Of a stretch of DNA of 36,075 nucleotides, positions 1 to 6,985 are shown in pieces. The translations under genes and the position numbers were made by a program. The DNA comes from Chitinophaga pinensis (GTDB lineage Bacteria; Bacteroidota; Bacteroidia; SXHM01): contig CAMAVO010000009.1 of assembly GCA_945861685.1 (NCBI GenBank), positions 1 through 36,075 of the forward strand, in the 5' to 3' direction. The notes under the pieces were generated by a model. It had not been told where the DNA came from, ran no database searches, and worked only from the letters and a program-made list of their open reading frames with translations. The number at the start of each line of letters is the position of its first letter. The first letter of the stretch is position 1.

Positions 1-481
1 AGAGCCCGGAAAGCAATTTTTTTCTGCAACTCACAGATTGGTGAAGGATAGAGAAAAGCTCATTATTACTGAGCGCAATACAATTAATGCAGATGAGGTG
101 TGCTCTGTTTCTCAAAAGATCATTCTGCTCCTTAAGCCTGTAAAGATTGAGTTTTTAACAGTGAAAAATTCTAAAAAATTTAAAATTCCATCAGATAGCA
201 ACATTGCTTGTTTAGATTTTGAAAAACTGAAATTTCCGTTAGAAATAAGGAAGTGGAAAAATGGAGACTTTTTTTATCCGCTGGGAATGAATAAAAAGAA
301 GAAACTCAGCGATTTTTTTACAGACATTAAGCTTTCTATTCCGGAAAAAGAAAACACATGGTTGCTATGCTCTGACGAGAAAATTGTCTATGTAATAGGA
401 AAAAGAATAGACGAACGCTATAAAGTTGGAAAAGAAACAAAATCAATATATCTTGTGCGGTGTATTGATAAGAATGTTTAA
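1..481 (+). CDS. tilS: tRNA(Ile)-lysidine synthase, C-terminal part (5' truncated by window edge)
   Basis: TilS attaches lysine to C34 of the CAU-anticodon tRNA(Ile), so that it reads AUA instead of AUG. Only the C-terminal part is in the window. The open frame runs from base 2 with no stop before the first ATG, so the gene starts outside the window. The visible part carries the TilS C-terminal substrate-binding domain: RKWKNGDFFYPLGMNKKKKL followed by SDFF, then KENTWLLC and GKRIDERYKV, which is the typical ending in Bacteroidota. The catalytic PP-loop domain is not visible. A small gene starts 18 bp downstream on the same strand. The family assignment is secure. Confidence 0.93.
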   Translation, partial: EPGKQFFSATHRLVKDREKLIITERNTINADEVCSVSQKIILLLKPVKIEFLTVKNSKKFKIPSDSNIACLDFEKLKFPLEIRKWKNGDFFYPLGMNKKKKLSDFFTDIKLSIPEKENTWLLCSDEKIVYVIGKRIDERYKVGKETKSIYLVRCIDKNV

Positions 482-498
482 CCCTTAAACCCAAATTT

Positions 499-792
499 AT
501 GGAAACAATTTTGCAAAAAGCCGAGTTAGTTGAAAAGGAAAAAATAGGAGAACTTCATTTCCCGAAAACTGAAGTTGTTGCTGATGAAGCAGGCCAAAAG
601 CTCAGGCTTAAAGATTTGTCTGATGCAACAATTTTGGGCAACATTGAACATAATAAAGTAAAGATTATTTTTGAAGATGATAAAGGTGTGAAATACACCG
701 AAACAACTATTTGGGCTGTAGGCGATAAAAACATTGTATTGAAAAGTGGAATAACTATACCTTTGCACCGCATTCATCGCATAATTATTTAA
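499..792 (+). CDS. conserved small protein of unknown function (97 aa)
   Basis: I do not recognise a characterised family. The protein is 97 residues, with no signal peptide, membrane segment or cysteine. The N-terminal 20 residues are charged (alternating K and E). The rest looks like a small beta-rich domain: KLRLKDLSDATILGNIEHNK, then VKIIFEDD, ETTIWAVGDKNIVLKSGI and PLHRIHRI. From memory, similar short proteins with an ATxLGN..KVKIIFED..TTIWA..I.LP..RI pattern occur in other Bacteroidota, so it is probably a real conserved gene. It sits 18 bp after tilS and 18 bp before lemA, consistent with one transcript. The pattern resembles a small SH3-like or RNA-binding barrel, but this is a guess. 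Confidence 0.75.
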   Translation: METILQKAELVEKEKIGELHFPKTEVVADEAGQKLRLKDLSDATILGNIEHNKVKIIFEDDKGVKYTETTIWAVGDKNIVLKSGITIPLHRIHRIII

Positions 793-810
793 CCAAACTT
801 AAAACTAACA

Positions 811-1392
811 ATGAACAACCGATTTCTTATTATTCCTTTATTATTTATTGCATCGCTTAGTTTAAGCAGTTGCGGATACAACAGCATGGTTGAAAAACAA
901 GAAGCTGTAACCTCTAAATGGTCTGAAGTTGAAAATCAATATCAGCGCAGATCTGACCTAATTCCCAATCTGGTGGAAACTGTTAAAGGTTATGCCGCTC
1001 ATGAGTCTGGAACTTTTACCGCTGTTATTGAAGCGCGTGCAAAAGCTACCAGCGTAACTGTTGACCCTTCAAAATTAGATGCCGAATCCATTCAGAAATT
1101 TCAGGAAGCTCAGGCGGGACTTTCTTCTGCTTTGTCAAAACTGATGGTTGTGGTAGAGAATTATCCTGATTTAAAAGCTAACCAGAATTTCATGGAATTG
1201 CAGGCTCAATTGGAAGGCACTGAAAACCGCATTACTGTTGCCCGTAAGAATTTCAATGAATCCGTTCAGGACTACAATACCTACATCCGAAAATTTCCTC
1301 AATTGATGTTTTCTGGAATGTTTGGCTTTGAAAAGAAAGGATATTTTGAAGCCAAAGAAGGCACTGAAAATGCGCCAACTGTGAAGTTTTAG
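811..1392 (+). CDS. lemA: LemA family lipoprotein
   Basis: LemA-family envelope protein whose molecular role is not settled; members are typically membrane-anchored helical proteins encoded beside TPM-domain genes. Residues 1-21 form a lipoprotein signal with lipobox LSSC, so the mature protein would be anchored through the Cys. The family signature follows directly: YNSMV, WSEVENQYQRRSDLIPNLVE, VKGYAAHE and later NFNESVQDYN.. FPQ...FG. The length of 193 aa is normal. The next gene starts 5 bp after the stop, so lemA and the two TPM genes are surely co-transcribed. That arrangement is common, and it suggests the three products act together at the envelope. Confidence 0.93.
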   Translation: MNNRFLIIPLLFIASLSLSSCGYNSMVEKQEAVTSKWSEVENQYQRRSDLIPNLVETVKGYAAHESGTFTAVIEARAKATSVTVDPSKLDAESIQKFQEAQAGLSSALSKLMVVVENYPDLKANQNFMELQAQLEGTENRITVARKNFNESVQDYNTYIRKFPQLMFSGMFGFEKKGYFEAKEGTENAPTVKF

Positions 1393-1396
1393 CAGA

Positions 1397-1831
1397 ATGA
1401 AAGCTGCTGATTTTTTCACGCCCGAAATTCAGGCAGAGATTGTAAAAGCTATTAAACAAGCCGAAGCACAAACTTCTGGTGAAATACGTTTGTTTGTGGA
1501 AGACCACTGCAAAGATGATGTGCTTGACCGCGCTGCTTTCATGTTCGAAAAATTGGAAATGCATCAAACCGAACTTCGAAACGGAGTGCTGTTTTACCTT
1601 GCCTACCTCGATCACAAATTTGCCATTATTGGTGATATTGGGATCAATGCAAAAGTTGGTAACGACTTCTGGACTAATATTAAGGATGCAATGAAGGAAA
1701 AATTTTCGCAAGGACATTTTCAGGAAGGGCTATCGGAAGCAATAATCCAATCAGGCGAGGCGCTCCAGAAATATTTTCCTGGGCAACACGATGATAAAAA
1801 CGAGTTATCTGACCATGTGGAGTTGGGTTAA
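1397..1831 (+). CDS. TPM-domain protein without signal peptide
   Basis: Member of the TPM (TLP18.3/Psb32/MOLO-1) superfamily. The domain spans most of the 144 residues: FFTPEIQAEIVKAIKQAE, TSGEIRLFVEDHC, RNGVLFYLAYLDHKFAIIGD and GINAKVGNDFW, then HFQEGLSEAI. No signal peptide or membrane helix is visible, so it is probably cytoplasmic or held by partners, unlike the next gene, which carries the same fold with an export signal. It lies 5 bp after lemA, and its last 17 bases overlap the preferred start of the next gene. Some TPM proteins have been reported to have phosphatase activity, but this sequence does not establish one. Confidence 0.88.
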   Translation: MKAADFFTPEIQAEIVKAIKQAEAQTSGEIRLFVEDHCKDDVLDRAAFMFEKLEMHQTELRNGVLFYLAYLDHKFAIIGDIGINAKVGNDFWTNIKDAMKEKFSQGHFQEGLSEAIIQSGEALQKYFPGQHDDKNELSDHVELG

Positions 1832-2618
1832 AAATACTTTTTTGCTGTTGTTTTCAGTACTGCCTGTTTTGCTTGCTGCGCAGAATTATCCTGAGCGTTC
1901 ATCAACGCTTGTCACCGATTATACCGCTACTCTTTCTTCTTCTGAAATTAATGCGCTCGAAAATAAACTGGTGGCATTTGATGATTCTACTTCATCGCAA
2001 ATAGCAGTTGTATTAATTAAAACGCTGGACGGCTATGAAGTAGCTGAATATGCTGTTGGCCTTGCCGAAAAATGGGGAGTTGGTCGCGATGGGAAAGACA
2101 ATGGAATTATGGTGCTTGTGGCAATGGACGATCGTAAAATGACCATTCAAACAGGTTACGGAATGGAAGGTGCCTTGCCTGATGCAATAGCAAAGCGTAT
2201 TATTGAAAACGATATGAAACCTGCTTTCAAAAGCGGTAATTATTACGAAGGCTTGGATAAAGCTACTGACAATATAATAGCATATACCAAGGGCGAATAT
2301 AAAAGCGAAGGTCGAAAAGGGAAAGAAAAGCCTTTCCCTATTTTTATAGTATTTATTGTTCTTGGGATTTTCGCGATTATACTTCTTTTTCGTGTAAGAG
2401 AAGCCCGCCAATATTCGCGTGTAAACCACATCGGTTTTTGGGCTGCATGGGCTTTGTTAAATGCGTTGCAAAATAAACCCGGTGGCAAGTGGAGCGATTT
2501 CTCATCAGGCAGAGGTAGCTTTGGCGGATGGAGTGGGGGAGGTGGAAGCAGCGGTGGCGGTTTCGGTGGCTTTGGTGGTGGCAGCTTCGGTGGCGGTGGC
2601 GCAAGTGGAAGCTGGTAA
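1815..2618 (+). CDS. Secreted TPM-domain protein, YgcG-like, with Gly-rich tail
   Basis: Second TPM-domain protein of the lemA operon, exported and probably membrane anchored. I prefer the ATG at 1815 over the in-frame ATG at 1791. It gives MWSWVKNTFLLLFSVLPVLL followed by AAQ, a clean signal peptide, while the longer form adds eight unhelpful residues. The TPM domain follows: LVTDYTATLSSSEINALENK, VVLIKTLDGYEV, GKDNGIMVLVAMDDRKM, TIQTGYGMEGALPDAIAKRI. A transmembrane helix lies near the middle (FPIFIVFIVLGIFAIILLF). The C-terminus is low-complexity Gly/Ser (FGGFGGGSFGGGG), typical of YgcG-like proteins. The start overlaps the upstream TPM gene by 17 bp, suggesting translational coupling. Confidence 0.9.
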   Translation: MWSWVKNTFLLLFSVLPVLLAAQNYPERSSTLVTDYTATLSSSEINALENKLVAFDDSTSSQIAVVLIKTLDGYEVAEYAVGLAEKWGVGRDGKDNGIMVLVAMDDRKMTIQTGYGMEGALPDAIAKRIIENDMKPAFKSGNYYEGLDKATDNIIAYTKGEYKSEGRKGKEKPFPIFIVFIVLGIFAIILLFRVREARQYSRVNHIGFWAAWALLNALQNKPGGKWSDFSSGRGSFGGWSGGGGSSGGGFGGFGGGSFGGGGASGSW

Positions 2619-2676
2619 CTGTAACCAAATAAAGTTAATTGTAGTTAATGTTACACAACTTTGTTTCCTTATTGGT

Positions 2677-2684
2677 TACTTTTG
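2677..2684 (+). promoter_or_regulatory. -7 box of a likely dsbD promoter
   Basis: TACTTTTG matches the Bacteroidota -7 element TAnnTTTG and lies 18 bp before the dsbD ATG at 2703. No good TTTG -33 element is found at the usual 19-20 bp, so this is a partial match only. Confidence 0.4.
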
Positions 2685-2702
2685 CGCTCTGTATAAATAA
2701 TT

Positions 2703-4781
2703 ATGATTAAACGACTTCCTCTTTTAGTTATCTTTTTAGTTTCTTTTTTCGCGCAGGCGCAGGTTTTAAAACCTGTGAAATGGAATTTTTCCGTTAAAGA
2801 AATCTCAGAAACTGAAGCCGAACTTATTCTTAAAGCCAGTGTTGAAAGGGGATGGCATCTCTATGCGCAGGATATCCCGGCTGACGGACCCATTCCAACA
2901 TCTTTCAAATTCAATAAAAATGCAGATTACGAACTGAGCGGAAAAGTTGTTGAACCCAAGCCCATTGAGGAGTTTGATAACATGTTTGGTATGACGATTA
3001 AGTATTTTGCTTCGGATGTTGCGTTCAAACAAAAAATTAAAATCAAGAATAAAACAGAGTTTACTGTTACAGGTGAAGTGGAGTTTATGGTCTGCGATGA
3101 TCAAAAATGTCTGCCGCCCGAAGTAGTTGAATTCAGTTTTGTAATCAACAAGGGTAAAACAGGAAATAATGCTAAGCCTGAGATAACCAATGATACCATC
3201 GGCACCGGCAGCGTTATTCCGCAGATGGATACACTTAACAAAGTTGACTCGGCTGCCATCGCAGTAGTTCAAACTCCCGATGACGGAAAGTGTCACTTAA
3301 AAACATTTAACGGAGCATCTGCCGAAACCAAAGGTGAATTTTCTTATTGGGGTTTTATGCTGCTTGCATTTCTGGCAGGTTTGGCGGCATTGCTCACACC
3401 CTGCGTTTTTCCGATGATACCGATGACGGTAACTTTTTTTTTGAAAACTGCTGAAACCAGAAAAATTGCCATCCGCAACGGTATTCTTTACGGACTTTCC
3501 ATCATTGCTATTTACACTTTTGCAGGAACGCTGGTTTCAGTGCTTATTGGTCCTGAGTTTGCCAACTGGCTTTCAACGCACTGGTTTCCGAATATTCTGT
3601 TCTTCGTGATATTTATGGTGTTTGCCGCATCGTTCCTCGGCATGTTTGAAATTACCTTGCCAAGCAGTTGGGTGAATGCAATGGATAAAAAAGCCGACAA
3701 AGGCGGAATTGCCGGTCTTATTTTCATGGCTTTTACCTTGGTGTTAGTTTCATTTTCCTGCACAGGTCCTATTGTTGGCGGCATTTTAGTTGAATCAGCA
3801 CGAGGCGAATTTTTCAAACCCATGCTGGGAATGTTCGCCTTTTCATTGGCCTTTGCTTTGCCGTTTTCGCTGTTTGCTATTTTCCCGAACTGGTTAAGCA
3901 ATCTTCCTAAATCGGGCGGTTGGCTCAATTCCGTGAAAGTAACTTTAGGTTTTTTGGAGCTTGCTTTGGGCTTAAAATTTTTGAGCATTGCCGACCAGAC
4001 TTATCATTGGGGCATTCTTGACCGCGAAATAAATATTGCTTTGTGGATAGTGATTTTCTCTTTACTCGGTTTGTATTTTCTTGGAAAAATAAAAACTCCG
4101 CACGATAGTCCGGTTCATCATATCAGTGTTCCGCGAATGATGCTGGCTCTGATTACTTTTTCGTTTGTGGTATATCTTATTCCCGGCATGTTTGGCGCCC
4201 CGTTGAAAGCTCTTTCAGGTTATTTGCCTCCTCAGGCAACACATGATTTTGACCTTGTGCATAAGCTTGAAGTTGCAACAGGAACTGAAACCAAAACCTG
4301 TGGCGAGCCCATCTATGGCGATATTCTGCACCTGCCCCACAACCTGAATGGCTACTTTGATTACGAGCAGGGAATGGCCTGCGCCAAAGAATTAGGCAAG
4401 CCAGTCTTCATTGATTTTACAGGCCATGGCTGCGTAAACTGCCGCGAAATGGAAGCCAACGTTTGGAGCGACCCCGCAGTGTTGAAAATCCTCCGCGAAG
4501 ATTTTGTACTCATTGCCTTATATGTGGACGATAAAACCGAACTTCCCGAAAAAGACTGGTACACCTCAAAATACGATGGCAAGAAAAAGAAAACCATTGG
4601 CGCGCAAAATGCCGATTTTCAGATTTGCTCGTTTGACAATAATGCACAACCTTATTACATTACCCTTGACCATAAAGGCGAGCTGCTGCATGTGCCCACG
4701 GCTTACAATCTTGAAGTAAGTGACTTTCTTAAATTTCTGAATGACGCGAAAGCGGAGTTTTTGAAAACTACTCAGAAATAG
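2703..4781 (+). CDS. dsbD: Thiol:disulfide interchange protein DsbD (full length)
   Basis: Moves reducing equivalents from cytoplasmic thioredoxin across the inner membrane to periplasmic thiol proteins. All three DsbD parts are present in 692 aa. A signal peptide (1-19) is followed by the N-terminal immunoglobulin-like domain with its redox pair C131/C136 in VCDDQKCLPP. A multi-helix core (about 215-500) carries membrane cysteines C234 (LTPCVFPMIP) and C353 (SFSCTGPIVG). A C-terminal thioredoxin-like domain has C577-VN-C580 (FTGHGCVNCREME). It has its own likely promoter and is followed by a long hairpin starting at the stop codon. No cytochrome c biogenesis genes are adjacent. Confidence 0.95.
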   Translation: MIKRLPLLVIFLVSFFAQAQVLKPVKWNFSVKEISETEAELILKASVERGWHLYAQDIPADGPIPTSFKFNKNADYELSGKVVEPKPIEEFDNMFGMTIKYFASDVAFKQKIKIKNKTEFTVTGEVEFMVCDDQKCLPPEVVEFSFVINKGKTGNNAKPEITNDTIGTGSVIPQMDTLNKVDSAAIAVVQTPDDGKCHLKTFNGASAETKGEFSYWGFMLLAFLAGLAALLTPCVFPMIPMTVTFFLKTAETRKIAIRNGILYGLSIIAIYTFAGTLVSVLIGPEFANWLSTHWFPNILFFVIFMVFAASFLGMFEITLPSSWVNAMDKKADKGGIAGLIFMAFTLVLVSFSCTGPIVGGILVESARGEFFKPMLGMFAFSLAFALPFSLFAIFPNWLSNLPKSGGWLNSVKVTLGFLELALGLKFLSIADQTYHWGILDREINIALWIVIFSLLGLYFLGKIKTPHDSPVHHISVPRMMLALITFSFVVYLIPGMFGAPLKALSGYLPPQATHDFDLVHKLEVATGTETKTCGEPIYGDILHLPHNLNGYFDYEQGMACAKELGKPVFIDFTGHGCVNCREMEANVWSDPAVLKILREDFVLIALYVDDKTELPEKDWYTSKYDGKKKKTIGAQNADFQICSFDNNAQPYYITLDHKGELLHVPTAYNLEVSDFLKFLNDAKAEFLKTTQK

Positions 4782-4830
4782 GATAATAGCGTAAGACATA
4801 CATCATGTATGTCTTACGCTATCATCCTGT
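4778..4830. repeat. Long near-perfect inverted repeat at the dsbD stop codon
   Basis: Perfect 17-bp arms at 4786-4802 and 4806-4822 enclose the 3-nt loop TCA. After one mismatch the stem continues outward for about seven further pairs (4778-4784 with 4824-4830, one of them G-T). It starts inside the last dsbD codons and would form a very stable hairpin in the transcript. There is no clear U-tract, so it may protect or end the 3' end rather than act as a classical terminator. The inner part coincides with unit 1 of the 22-bp array. Confidence 0.8.
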
Positions 4831-4927
4831 ATCCTTAACACATACATGATGTATTCCTTAAACAACCATGATGTTTATCTTACACCAACACTATGTATCT
4901 GTTACACTATAAATATTGTTTATTCTC
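4796..4927. repeat. Degenerate 22-bp tandem array, six units
   Basis: Six consecutive segments of exactly 22 bp start at 4796, 4818, 4840, 4862, 4884 and 4906. They share ACATACATGATGTAT followed by a CTTAC-like end. The best unit (4840-4861) contains the perfect 13-bp dyad ATACAT-G-ATGTAT; the others carry worn versions, and the last is the most decayed. The period is not a multiple of three and no reading frame stays open, so this is non-coding. A seventh, very weak copy may overlap the dsbD end. It lies between dsbD and the siaC-like gene. Confidence 0.75.
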
Positions 4928-5005
4928 TGCACCTCTGCGGTAAAAACTTAGTGTCCTCTATTACCCTTAGTGGTAAAAACCTACACACACTTTGCGCTAA
5001 AATCA
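4926..5005 (+). repeat. Copies of the dispersed TTTGCG / GGTAAAAA element
   Basis: This stretch holds CTCTGCGGTAAAAAC (about 4933-4947), a related TTAGTGGTAAAAACC (about 4967-4981) and CACTTTGCGCTAAAATC (about 4988-5004). They match the elements seen near 5479, 6912, 6954, 22852 and 33609. They fill the gap between the 22-bp array and the siaC promoter region. Confidence 0.6.
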
Positions 5006-5016
5006 GTCGTTTATCG

Positions 5017-5024
5017 TAATTTTG
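5017..5024 (+). promoter_or_regulatory. -7 box of a likely siaC-like gene promoter
   Basis: TAATTTTG matches TAnnTTTG and lies 54 bp before the ATG at 5079. A TTTG occurs at 4991-4994, 22 bp upstream. That is a little longer than the usual 19-20 bp spacer, so the match is moderate. Confidence 0.4.
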
Positions 5025-5078
5025 AAACAATAAAACCAAATATCAGTAATACCCTACCCTAATAAAACCCGAAACACA

Positions 5079-5453
5079 ATGCTAACGATAGCACCCACCT
5101 CCAACACTCCCGCCATAGAGTTTGACACCGCAAGCGGTGTGCTCACTATTTCGGGCAAGTCAATAGCCGAAGATTCACAGGAGTTTTTCCGTCCCCTTCT
5201 TGAAGCCCTCACAGAATACAAAAAGCAGCCCCGCCTGCAAACCACCGTAAACCTTAAATTAGTTTACTTCAACACCAACTCCTCAAAATCAATACTCGAT
5301 GTCTTGCGCCTCATCGAATCGCTTAAAGAAAACAGCGAAGTAATCATCAACTGGTTCTACGAAAAAGAAGATGAAGACATGCTTGAATTAGGCGAAGACT
5401 ACTGCGAAATAGTAAACCTGCCCTTCCATATGGTTGAAGTAGATAGTCTGTAA
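5079..5453 (+). CDS. SiaC-family (DUF1987) regulatory phosphoprotein
   Basis: Small single-domain protein of the DUF1987/SiaC family. In Pseudomonas, SiaC is switched by the kinase SiaB and the PP2C phosphatase SiaA, and it controls a diguanylate cyclase. Visible features are IEFDTASGVLTISGKSIAED, FFRPLLEAL, a long helix with NTNSSKSILDVLRLIESLKE, and the acidic C-terminal stretch EKEDEDMLELGEDYCEI. The NTNSSK segment matches the region where the phosphoacceptor lies in SiaC. The length of 124 aa is normal. Its usual partners (SiaB-like kinase, PP2C phosphatase) are not in the window, so it is an orphan here. Codons lean toward C-ending forms compared with flanking genes. Confidence 0.8.
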   Translation: MLTIAPTSNTPAIEFDTASGVLTISGKSIAEDSQEFFRPLLEALTEYKKQPRLQTTVNLKLVYFNTNSSKSILDVLRLIESLKENSEVIINWFYEKEDEDMLELGEDYCEIVNLPFHMVEVDSL

Positions 5454-5478
5454 TAATTTTCCAATCATCTTATTTTTC

Positions 5479-5518
5479 CTTTGCGTCTTCGCGCCTTTGC
5501 GGTAAAAAACTACTTTTG
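5479..5518 (+). repeat. Dispersed TTTGCG element plus -7 box before the GS-like gene
   Basis: CTTTGCGTCTTCGCG is followed by CCTTTGCGGTAAAAAAC (5479-5510), the clearest + strand copy of the dispersed element. It is immediately followed by TACTTTTG (5511-5518), a match to the TAnnTTTG -7 box 22 bp before the ATG at 5541. The element may therefore contribute promoter sequence. The -33 match is poor (TTCG). Confidence 0.55.
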
Positions 5519-5540
5519 CCCTATACCAAATTCTTACTCT

Positions 5541-6902
5541 ATGCCAACCACTGTTGAAATTCTGAAAACCCTTAAAGCCTCAGGCGCCACAAAAGTAAAA
5601 CTTGCTGTAACCGATATTGACGGAGTATTGCGCGGAAAAGTGGTAAGCATCGAAAAATTTCTGGGCATAGCCGAAAAAGGTTTCGGCTTTTGCGATGTTG
5701 TTTTTGGGTGGGACAGCAGCGATGTGGCCTACGACAATGCCAATTACACCGGCTGGCACACCGGCTATCCCGATGCACAGGCAGTGGTTGATTTCAACAC
5801 CTTCCGCAATATCCCCTGGGAAAATAATCTTCCTTTTTTTCTTGCCGATTTCCGTAAAAACGATGGCAGTGAACTTGAAATTTCTCCCCGCAATCTTTTG
5901 AAGAAAATAATTGGCCAAAGCGAAAAGCAAGGCTATCATTCCGTTTTCGCGCAGGAGTTTGAGTGGTTCAACTTTGCCGAAGATGCAGATACATTGCACG
6001 AAAATGGTTTTTATAAACCACAACACCTTACTCCCGGAATGTTTGGTTATTCCGTGTTGCGCGCTTCGCAGAATAGCGAGTTCTTCAACGATATATTCGA
6101 CCAGCTTGCCAAATTCAGGGTGCCTATAGAAGGCCTGCATACTGAAACCGGTCCGGGCGTTTACGAAGCCGCTATCTTATATGGCGATACGCTGGAAGCA
6201 GCCGACCGTGCCGTGTTATTCAAATCAGGCGTGAAAGAAATTGCACACCGCCATGGAATCATGGCAACCTTTATGGCAAAGTTCAGTGAAAATCTTCCCG
6301 GCTGCAGCGGTCACGTTCACCAAAGCCTGTGGGATAAAACAAAAAAGAAAAACCTTTTCCATGACGCGAAAAGCAAAACCGGAATGAGCCCACTGATGGA
6401 AAGCTACATTGCCGGACAACTGCATTGCCTGCCGTATGTGCTTCCTATGTATGCCCCAACCGTTAATAGCTACAAGCGTTTGGTAGTAGGGGCCTGGGCA
6501 CCAACAACCTTAACATGGGCAATAGACAACCGCACAACCGCATTACGCGCTTTACCAACAGGTGAAAAATCAACCCGCCTCGAAACCCGCGTAGTGGGCA
6601 GCGACAGCAATCCATACTTGGCAATGGCGGCCTGCCTTGCCTCCGGTCTGTATGGCGTGAAAAATAAACTGAAACTCAAAACCCCTGAAACTATGGGCAG
6701 CGGCTATGCCGATGTAAAAAACGGAACACTTCCGCGTAACCTTGCCGAAGCCACCGAAGCCATGAAAACCTCTAAACTTGCCGAAGAATTATTCGGAAAA
6801 GAATTTGTGCAGCACTTTGTGCAAACAAGAGAGTGGGAGTGGAGACAGTTCTCTAAAGTAGTTACCGACTGGGAGTTGAAGAGGTACTTCGAAATAATCT
6901 AA
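5541..6902 (+). CDS. Glutamine synthetase-like ligase (probable gamma-glutamyl-amine ligase)
   Basis: ATP-dependent ligase of the glutamine synthetase superfamily. I prefer the ATG at 5541 (MPTTVEIL) over 5481, because the extra 20 residues are encoded by the dispersed repeat. Conserved residues are visible: the Glu pair in AQEFEWFNF, the two Glu in HTETGPGVYEAA, His in GCSGHVHQSL, Arg in NSYKRL, and E and R in ETRVVGSDSNPYLAMAA. The position equivalent to the ammonium-site flap Glu of true GS (GYEAP) is Trp319 (GAWAP). This suggests that a larger amine or amino compound replaces ammonia, as in PuuA-like enzymes. It is convergent with an iron-type alcohol dehydrogenase. The superfamily is certain; the substrate is not known. 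Confidence 0.88.
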   Translation: MPTTVEILKTLKASGATKVKLAVTDIDGVLRGKVVSIEKFLGIAEKGFGFCDVVFGWDSSDVAYDNANYTGWHTGYPDAQAVVDFNTFRNIPWENNLPFFLADFRKNDGSELEISPRNLLKKIIGQSEKQGYHSVFAQEFEWFNFAEDADTLHENGFYKPQHLTPGMFGYSVLRASQNSEFFNDIFDQLAKFRVPIEGLHTETGPGVYEAAILYGDTLEAADRAVLFKSGVKEIAHRHGIMATFMAKFSENLPGCSGHVHQSLWDKTKKKNLFHDAKSKTGMSPLMESYIAGQLHCLPYVLPMYAPTVNSYKRLVVGAWAPTTLTWAIDNRTTALRALPTGEKSTRLETRVVGSDSNPYLAMAACLASGLYGVKNKLKLKTPETMGSGYADVKNGTLPRNLAEATEAMKTSKLAEELFGKEFVQHFVQTREWEWRQFSKVVTDWELKRYFEII

Positions 6903-6911
6903 AAGGGTTTC

Positions 6912-6984
6912 ACCGCAGAGGCGCAAAGACGCAGAGTTGTATAGGTTGATTTTCTTTGCGCCTCCGCGTCTCTGCGGTAAAAAA
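6912..6984. repeat. Two dispersed elements in opposite orientation (inverted pair) between convergent genes
   Basis: A reverse copy (ACCGCAGAGGCGCAAAGACG, from 6912) faces a forward copy (CTTTGCGCCTCCGCG then TCTCTGCGGTAAAAAA, 6954-6984). The ends pair as ACCGCAGAG with CTCTGCGGT, and AGGCGCAAAG is complementary to CTTTGCGCCT. The pair fills the whole gap between the convergent GS-like and alcohol dehydrogenase genes. It could fold into a cruciform or hairpin and act as a bidirectional terminator. Confidence 0.65.
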
Positions 6985-6985
6985 A

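Noticed and set aside
2461-2700. 79-aa + strand ORF overlapping the Gly-rich tail of the TPM protein
   Set aside because: Out-of-frame reading of a GC-rich low-complexity region, with an Ala/Val-rich product and no start signal.
5481-5540. Upstream start of the GS-like gene at 5481
   Set aside because: The extra 20 codons are the dispersed TTTGCG element and lie upstream of a -7 box; family homology begins after 5541.
5580-6140. 186-aa minus-strand ORF antisense to the GS-like gene
   Set aside because: It overlaps a clear glutamine-synthetase-fold coding region and shows no family features.
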